Shown piece by piece: positions 54,001 to 62,100 of a stretch of 64,000 nt of DNA. How positions within the stretch are numbered: the stretch's first letter is position 1; each line of letters begins with the position of its first letter. Location: contig OZ037880.1 in the NCBI GenBank assembly GCA_964035575.1, positions 1,356,156 to 1,420,155 on the forward strand, written 5' to 3'. Position numbers and translations under genes: made by a program. The notes beneath the pieces were generated by a model, which searched no databases, was not told where the DNA came from, and saw only the letters and a program-made list of their open reading frames with translations. The DNA is from Rhynchopus sp. YZ270_cl-10 (lineage: Eukaryota > Euglenozoa > Diplonemea > Diplonemida > Diplonemidae).

Positions 54001-55495
54001 GCGTTTACCACAAAAACACTACTTTTTCAACAGGCCACTTTTCGCCTGAAGAGCCACTTAAGGCAGGCACCACCAGCCAGCCAGTTTCCATGAGCGGCAG
54101 AACTGGAATGTGCGTATTGGGCAGTGAAACTGCCGAGTACGCACACTCCAGTTCAGAAAAAAATCCTAAAAAACCTTAGTTTTTTAGTCTTTACTATAGA
54201 GATGTGCGCCACCCACACCACACACACTACACACCCACACACACACACACCCACACACACACACACACACCCCCTCACCACCAGAGGGGATTTGACCAAA
54301 AAATCGATTTTTTTAAATAAATAGTTGCTCATCCAAAAGTGAATTTTTTGGGCTTAACGTGTTGTTTGGGGGTATTGAGGCCCAAAAAAAAATTTTTTTT
54401 CAGTCGTGTTCAGAAATTGGACTGCCAAATGACATGTGGCATTCGGCCAAAAATCAGCTTTTTTGGTCATTTTTGCCTTGTAAAACATGACACTTGTGGC
54501 ATGCTTCCCAGTACAGGAAAGTGCATTGAAAAACCTGAAAAAACACATCTAATATGTGATGGTCAAAAGTGCAAGATTCCTTCGTTAATGAACTTTTTGA
54601 GTACCAGTTATACCTGGGGAATATGCTCAGATCACTCTTTTGACCATCTGGCGTTTACCACAAAAACACCACTTTTTACAGGCCACTTTACAGGCCAGTT
54701 CATGAAGGCACGAGTGAGGTTTTTTTGTACACGTTACCGTGAGCGGGCGCGCGAAGCGCGCACGCGAACGCCCCGCGGGAAGCGAATAGCTGACCGCCTG
54801 CCCAGTGTGTGAGGTCCTTACAAAAAAAACCACCTGTAAAAAAAGGTGAGGTCCTCATCACGTTTCCATGGAAGTGTCACACAAGAACGACAGGTTTTTT
54901 AGCCCGTCACCAAATCCTAAAAAACCTTAGTTTTTTAGTCTTTACTATAGAGATGTGCGCCACCCACACCACACACCCGCAAACCCACACCCACACCACC
55001 CACCCACACACCCACCCACACACCCCCTCACCATCCAGAGGGGATTTGACCAAAAAATCGATTTTTTTAAATAAATAGTTGCTCATCCAAAAGTGAATTT
55101 TTTGGGCTTAACGTGTTGTTTGGGGGTATTGAGGCCCAAAAAAAAAATTTAAGACAGTCCTGTTCAAAAAATGGACTGCCAAATGACATGTGGCATTCGG
55201 CCAAAAATCAGCTTTTTCGGTCATTTTTACCTTGTAAAACATGACACTTGTGGCATGCTTCCCAGCACACAATAGTGCAAAAAAGTGACCATAGAGTTTT
55301 TTTGTACACGTTACCGCGAGCGGGCGCGCGAAGCGCGCACGCGAGCGCCCCGTGGGAAGCGAATAGCGGACCACCTGCCCAGTGCGTGAGGTGCATACAA
55401 AAAAAAACCACCTGTAAAAAAAGTGTGGTCCTCATCACGTTTCCATGGAAGTGTCACACAAGAACGACAGGTTTTTTAGCCCGTCACCAAATCCG
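51044..55495. repeat. Hierarchical tandem repeat, 1933-bp period, each segment led by a hairpin
   Basis: Seven segments start with the hairpin CTAAAAAAC-CTTA-GTTTTTTAG at 51044, 51794, 52233, 52984, 53727, 54166 and 54917. Segment lengths are 750, 439, 751, 743, 439, 751 and a partial of about 580. The three-segment set repeats every 1933 bp. Each hairpin is followed by 'tctttactatagagatgtgc', a CA/CCCACA tract and 'ggggatttgaccaaaa'. The 750 and 751 segments are related to each other. ORFs of up to 339 codons here cross CA repeats and start at non-ATG codons, and are not genes. Confidence 0.85.
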
Positions 55496-55772
55496 GTGCA
55501 CAGGGGGCGTTTTACCCGTGATTTAATAGCCGGGCGCCCCCTGTGCACCGTTTTGACACGCCCCCTGTGCACCGTTTTTGGGGCGCCCCCTGTGCGCCGG
55601 ATTTTAGGCGCCCCCTGTGCACCGTTCAAAGACGCCCCCTGTGCACAGTTTTTGGGCGCCCCCTGTGCACCGGATTTTCCGAGGATACGCCCCCTGTGCA
55701 CCGATTTTTCACTTAGGCGCCCCCTGTGCACCGGATTTTTGTCAAAAAGGCACCCTGTGCACCGGATCCAGT
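55495..55772. repeat. Array of CGCCCCCTGTGCACCG motifs
   Basis: About ten copies of (G)GCGCCCCCTGTGCACCG, one in the opposite orientation (55495), spaced about 24-35 bp with unrelated spacers (for example 'ttttgacac', 'tttttgggg', 'ttcaaaga'). Further single copies lie at about 50993, 51020, 57863, 57900, 57931, 58003, 58301 and 58371. Confidence 0.8.
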
Positions 55773-55849
55773 CTTCCCGGGGTTCAGTAACTTAGCTGGT
55801 TCGTGCACTGTATAACTGATATTTGCGAGTATTTGCGCGTTCTATGTTG

Positions 55850-56960
55850 TGTAATCTGGCTGGTGTGGTTGTGCGTGTGCGCGGGGTTCGGGCAATGTTA
55901 TCCGGCTGGTGTGGTCGATAAGCTGGCTGGTGGGTGCGGGTGCGCGGGAACCTGCTGGTTCTAGGTTGGCTGGTGGTTGTGCGGGTTTGCGGGTTTGCGG
56001 GTGCGCGTGTTTGCGGGTTCTAGGTTGTGTTATCCGGCTGGTGTGGTTGTGCGGGTGCGCGGGGTTCGGGCAGCGTTATCTGGCTGGTGTGGTCGATAAG
56101 CCGGCTGGTGGGTGCGGGTGCGCGGGAACTTGCTGGTTCTAGGTTGCGTTTTCTGGTTCTAGGTTACGTTATCTGGCTGGTGGTTGTGCGGGTTTGCGGG
56201 TTTGCGGGTGCGCGGGTTTGCGGGTTCTAGGTTGCGTTATCCGGCTGGTGTGGTGGTGCGGGTGCGCGGGGTTCGGGCAACGTTATCTGGCTGGTGTGGT
56301 CGATAAGCCAGCTGGTGGGTGCGGGTGCGCGGGAACCTGCTGGTTCTAGGTTACGTTATCTGGCTGGTGGTTGTGCGGGTTTGCGGGTTTGCGGGTGCGC
56401 GTGTTTGCGGGTTCTAGGTTGTGTTATCCGGCTGGTGTGGTTGTGCGGGTGCGCGGGGTTCGGGCAGCGTTATCTGGCTGGTGTGGTCGATAAGCCGGCT
56501 GGTGGGTGCGGGTGCGCGGGAACTTGCTGGTTCTAGGTTGCGTTTTCTGGTTCTAGGTTACGTTATCTGGCTGGTGGTTGTGCGGGTTTGCGGGTTTGCG
56601 GGTGCGCGGGTTTGCGGGTTCTAGGTTGCGTTATCCGGCTGGTGTGGTGGTGCGGGTGCGCGGGGTTCGGGCAGCGGTATCCGGCTGGTGTGGTTGTGCG
56701 GGTGTGCGGGGTTCGGGCAACGTTATCTGGCTGGTGTGGTCGATAAGCCAGCTGGTGGGTGCGGGTGCGCGGGAACCTGCTGGTTCTAGGTTGCGTTTTC
56801 TGGTTCTAGGTTACGTTATCTGGCTGGTGGTTGTGCGGGTTTGCGGGTTTGCGGGTGCGCGGGTTTGCGGGTTCTAGGTTGCGTTATCCGGCTGGTGTGG
56901 TTGATAGGGTTCTCGGGGGTCAGTTACAGAGTGGTTCCAGGTTGCATTATCCGGCTGGTG
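55850..56960. repeat. G-rich strand-asymmetric minisatellite
   Basis: Interleaved repeats of GGCTGGTGTGGT, GGGTGCGCGGGGTTCGGGCA, GCGGGTTTGCGGGTTTGCGG and GGTTCTAGGTT, arranged in a longer period of about 390 bp (for example starts near 55905 and 56290). The + strand is G/T-rich throughout. GGGTTTGCGGGTTTGCGGG followed by TGCGCGGG gives four G3 tracts with short loops, a G-quadruplex motif, in several copies. Confidence 0.8.
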
Positions 56961-57316
56961 CTTGTGTGGTTGGTGTGGTTGATAAGGTAAGAATCTTGGT
57001 AAGCTCTTCATCCACCTTTTATTCTAAACCCGACCTTTTTTGGTCATCCTTTTTTCCATTTCCATTTTCCTGTTCATTTTATTGTCTTTATTATCTTCTC
57101 CATTTTTTCCCTTTTCCTTTCTATTCTCATAAAAAAATAGACCAAGTACAGAAAAGAAGAAAAATAGGGTTCTTGGGGGTTACTTAACTGGTTGAGTTAT
57201 CTGCAAACCTGCAAACCCGAAATAAATATCTGGCTTGTGTCAACTGGTTGTTGTTTTGGTGGGCTGGGCACTTAGGTGTTTTCACGTGTACCATGCTTCC
57301 CTACTGAGAGAAGGTT
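56961..57316. other. AT-rich spacer between satellites
   Basis: T/TC-rich, non-repetitive DNA with no gene recognised. It resembles the host intergenic regions. Confidence 0.5.
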
Positions 57317-57680
57317 TGTATACTGTGTATACTGTGTATACTGTGTATACTGTGTATACTGTGTATACTGTGTATACTGTGTATACTGTGTATACTGTGT
57401 ATACTGTGTATACTGTGTATACTGTGTATACTGTGTATACTGTGTATACTGTGTATACTGTGTATACTGTGTATACTGTGTATACTGTGTATACTGTGTA
57501 TACTGTGTATACTGTGTATACTGTGTATACTGTGTATACTGTGTATACTGTGTATACTGTGTATACTGTGTATACTGTGTATACTGTGTATACTGTGTAT
57601 ACTGTGTATACTGTGTATACTGTGTATACTGTGTATACTGTGTATACTGTGTATACTGTGTATACTGTGTATACTGTGTT
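57317..57680. repeat. 9-bp satellite, about 40 copies
   Basis: Uninterrupted GTATACTGT repeat. The tripeptide reading frames are a by-product. Confidence 0.9.
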
Positions 57681-57798
57681 TTTCTGTGTTTTTCTGTGTT
57701 TTTCTGTGTTTTTCTGTGTTTTTCTGTGTTTTTCTGTGTTTTTCTGTGTTTTTCTGTGTTTTTCTGTGTTTTTCTGTGTTTTTCTGTGTTTTTCTGTG
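57678..57798. repeat. 10-bp satellite, about 12 copies
   Basis: Repeats of GTTTTTCTGT that follow the 9-bp satellite directly. The two units share CTGTGT, so one may have seeded the other. Confidence 0.9.
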
Positions 57799-57930
57799 TG
57801 TGCTGTGAAAACTGTGTACAGGACCCAAAATACCTGTAAAAGTCATATGGGGCATACTTTTGCGCCCCCTGTGCACCCTATTTCGGGACCCCCGAAAAGC
57901 CCCCTGTGCACCCTTTTTCAGGGGTGAAAT

Positions 57931-58384
57931 GCCCCCTGTGCACCATATCCAAAACCACTTCCGGGAGGTTTCGGCAGGGTTTCGGGAACCAAAAAAAGCC
58001 GCCCCCTGTGCACCTTAGATACCTTGCACAGCATCCTTGCACAGCATCCTTGCACAGCATCCTTGCACAGCATCCTTGCACAGCATCCTTGCACAGCATC
58101 CTTGCACAGCATCCTTGCACAGCATCCTTGCACAGCATCCTTGCACAGCATCCTTGCACAGCATCCTTGCACAGCATCCTTGCACAGCATCCTTGCACAG
58201 CATCCTTGCACAGCATCCTTGCACAGCATCCTTGCACAGCATCCTTGCACAGCATCCTTGCAGGTATATAAGGTGCAAAGGGTGCCTGAAAGGTATCTAA
58301 GGTGCACAGGGGGCGGCTTTTTTTGGTTCCCGAAACCCTCCCGAAACCTCCCGGAAGTGGTTTTGGATATGGTGCACAGGGGGC
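57931..58384. repeat. Inverted repeat (93-96-bp arms) enclosing the second 13-bp satellite array
   Basis: The left arm 57931-58023 and right arm 58289-58384 are reverse complements with only a few mismatches. Both contain a GTGCACAGGGGGC motif at each end, 'ccaaaaccacttccgggagg' and 'tttcgggaacc'. Between them lie about 18.5 copies of the same CCTTGCACAGCAT unit (58022-58261) and a short unique tail. The whole can fold into a long stem with a satellite loop. No coding capacity. Confidence 0.85.
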
Positions 58385-58610
58385 CTTTACAGGGGACCAT
58401 TTTTTACAGGGGACCATTTTTTACACATTACAACACACTTGTCCTTTCTTTTTACCCTCCCTCCCCCTTTCCTTTGTTTTATTGTGAGCCTTGTACGCCT
58501 CCACGGGGCGGTCCCTGGGCAACGGTTGAGGAGTGCAGGCCGGCGAAGCGCAAGGCGTAGTGTGTCTTGTCCTTCTTTGTTTTAGTTTTTTGCTTTTTGC
58601 TTTTTTAAAA
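58385..58610 (+). promoter_or_regulatory. 5' flank of the long right-end ORF, with a possible splice acceptor
   Basis: Contains two direct copies of 'acaggggaccatttttt', a short GC-rich stretch, and just before the ATG 'cttgtccttctttgttttag', a pyrimidine tract ending in AG. The 'ccttgtccttctt' word also occurs in the flanks of the genes at 557 and 13570. Confidence 0.4.
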
Positions 58611-59080
58611 ATGAGGAGGAAGGCCCTTTTGGGGGCGTTGTGGGTGGTGCTGCATGTCTGCATCAGCAGCAGCAGCAGGAGCTACACCAGCAGCAGCAGC
58701 AGCAACAACAAGAGCAGCAACAGCAGCATATGCTACACCAGCTGCAACTGCAGCAGCAGCAACAGCAGCAACAGCAGCAACAGCAGCAACAGCAGCAACA
58801 GCAGCAACACCAGCAACAGCAGCAACAACAGCAACAGCAGCAACAGCAGCAACAGCAGCAACAGCAGCAACAGCAGCAACAGCAGCAACAGCAGCAACAG
58901 CAGCAACAGCAGCAACAGCAGCAACAGCAGCAACAGCAGCAACAGCAGCAACAGCAGCAACAGCAGCAACAGCAGCAACAGCAGCAACAGCAGCAACAGC
59001 AGCAACAGCAGCAACAGCAGCAACAGCAGCAACAGCAGCAACAGCAGCAACACCAGCAACAGCAACAACAGCAACAGCAG

Positions 59081-59112
<32 letters not shown>

Positions 59113-62100
59113 ACAACAGCAACAGCATAAGCTGCATCAACAGCAGTAGCAGGAGCACCAACAGCAGGAGGGGCATCTACAACAGCTTCCTCCTCAGTGT
59201 CAGGAGCCCCCTTCCCCCCCTTTTTTACCCCAAAAAGAGGCCTCTTGAGCCCAACAACCCAAGCAGCTGCAGCTTTGATAGCAGCAACAAATACTTGTGT
59301 GGAGGCAACAAAGCAAAGAGCTGTTGTGATAACATCCCACACCCCCCTCTCCCCCATAATAACCCCAAGAAGAGGCTCTTTATGCCCAAACACATCAGTG
59401 GCTGCAACGGTGATAGCAGCAAAAACGAACTCTTCGGAGTCCTGGGTGGGGTCCCAGTGTCACCCCTGGTGAGCAGTTGCAGCAGTAGCAACAGAACCAG
59501 CTGCAGCAACAGCAGCATCAACACCAACATCAGCAGCAACAGTAGCTACAGCAGCACCAACACCAACAGCAGATGCAACAGCAGCAGACGCCACAGCAGC
59601 AGCAACAACATCAGCAGCAACATCAGCAGCAACAGTAGCAACAGCAGCACCAACACCAACAGCAGACGCTACAGCAGCAGCAGCAACATCAGCAGCAACG
59701 GCTGCAACAGCAGCATCAACACCAACATCAGCAGTAACAGTAGCAACAGCAGCACCAACACCAACAGCAGACGCAACAGCAGCAGCAGCAACATCAGCAA
59801 CAACAGCAGCAACAGCAGCATCAACACCAACAGCAGATGCAAGAGCAGCAGACGCAACAGCAGCAGCAGCAGCAACATCAGCAGCAACATCAGCAGCAAC
59901 ATCAGCAGCAACAGCAGCAGCAACAGCAGCATCAACACCAACATCAGCAGTAACAGTAGCAACAGCAGCACCAACACCAACAGCAGACGCAACAGCAGCA
60001 GCAGCAACATCAGCAACAACAGCAGCAACAGCAGCATCAACACCAACAGCAGATGCAAGAGCAGCAGACGCAACAGCAGCAGCAGCAGCAACATCAGCAG
60101 CAACATCAGCAGCAACATCAGCAGCAACAGCAGCAGCAACAGCAGCATCAACACCAACATCAGCAGCAACAGTAGCAACAGCAGCACCAACACCAACAGC
60201 AGATGCAAGAGCAGCAGACGCAACAGCAGCAGCAGCAACATCAGCAGCAACATCAGCAGCAACATCAGCAGCAACAGCAGCATCAACACCAACATCAGCA
60301 GCAACAGTAGCAACAGCAGCACCAACACCAACAGCAGATGCAAGAGCAGCAGACGCAACAGCAGCAGCAGCAACATCAGCAGCAACATCAGCAGCAGCAG
60401 CAGCATCAACACCAACATCAGCAGCAACAGTAGCAACAGCAGCACCAACACCAACAGCAGCAGCAGCAACATCAGCAGCAACAGCAGCATCAACACCAAC
60501 ATCAGCAGCAACAGTAGCAACAGCAGCACCAACACCAACAGCAGACGCAACAGCAGCATCAACACCAACAGCAGATGCAACAGCAGCAACAGCAACAACA
60601 GCAGCATCAACACCAACAGCAGATGCAACAGCAGCAACAGCAACAACAGCAGCATCAACACCAACATCAGCAGCAACAGTAGTAACAGCAGCACCAACAC
60701 CAACAGCAGATGCAACAGCAGCAACAGTAACAACAGCAGCACCAACACCAACAGCAGACGCAACAGCAGCATCAACACCAACAGCAGATGCAACAGCAGC
60801 AACAGCAGCAACAGCAGCACCAACACCAACAGCAGATGCAACAGCAGCAACAGCAACAACAGCAGCATCAACACCAACATCAGCAGCAACAGTAGTAACA
60901 GCAGCACCAACACCAACAGCAGATGCAACAGCAGCAGACGCAACAGCAGCAGCAACATCAGCAGCAACAGCAGCATCAACACCAACAGCAGATGCAAGAG
61001 CAGCAGACGCAACAGCAGCAGCAGCAGCAACATCAGCAGCAACATCAGCAGCAACATCAGCAGCAACAGCAGCAGCAACAGCAGCATCAACACCAACATC
61101 AGCAGCAACAGTAGCAACAGCAGCACCAACACCAACAGCAGCAGCAGCAACATCAGCAGCAACATCAGCAGCAACAGCAGCATCAACACCAACATCAGCA
61201 GCAACAGTAGCAACAGCAGCACCAACACCAACAGCAGACGCAACAGCAGCATCAACACCAACATCAGCAGCAACAGCAGCACCAACACCAACAGCAGATG
61301 CAACAGCAGCAACAGCAACAACAGCAGCATCAACACCAACATCAGCAGCAACAGTAGTAACAGCAGCACCAACACCAACAGCAGATGCAACAGCAGCAGA
61401 CGCAACAGCAGCAGCAACAACATCAGCAGCAACATCAGCAACAGCAGCATCAACACCTGCAGCGGACGCATCAACATCAGCTGCAACGGCAAGAACAACG
61501 TAGGGGGTGGTGAGCGAGGTATGCTGGTGTTCGGGGTCAGCCTTGTGGGGCGAGAAGGACAGAGTGGCTGTGTGATGATGCGGGTGTGGCAAAAGGGGTG
61601 TGTACAGATAGAGTGTTGGTTCGACTGGTGGTGCAACCTCTGGGAGGTCTTCTCCTCCTTGCGTCAACCTGACCCCTGCTGGGTAGCCGAGGCACCTGAG
61701 TGGGGAGTGTTTGTGTCGTTCGCGGTCCTGGATCTGTGGAAGGACAGACGCGCCCCTACCCTCAGTCATCTCATTTTGTGGCTAGTGGGCAGGAGGACCA
61801 GGAGGACGCGACGAGGACACCGGTCCTTGAACTGGACCAAGTCACAGGCGGGCAGGCTCCGTCGGCGCAAGGCGCCCTGCAATCGTCCGCCCTCTCCGGC
61901 AGCGCACCCAGTTTTCCGCAGGTTCAGGGTCGCCGATGCGTTGAGAGGTGCTTTGCAGTGTGTGGCCATCTGGGTTCTGGTTTTTGTGGGGTCTGAGCTT
62001 GGGAGGTCAGCGCCACATGTTTTGGGTTGCGCGCTAGTTCGGGACGCGGAGGTGCTGGGGGTGGGTCTGCTGCGGGGACTGTGCCGCGTACGGAGGGGGT

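Noticed and set aside
51227-54179. 339-codon ORFs at 51227 and 53160
   Set aside because: They start at GTG, cross CA repeats and hairpins, and are simply copies of the 1933-bp repeat; no domain is recognisable.
56961-57316. A promoter or RNA gene between satellites
   Set aside because: No tRNA, snRNA or spliced-leader features could be found; it looks like ordinary T-rich spacer.
59481-61461. TAG/TAA reassigned to glutamine
   Set aside because: The TAG triplets in the Gln frame suggested it, but none of the long, well-supported genes contains an internal TAA or TAG. The LamG gene ends sensibly at TAG after its cytoplasmic tail.
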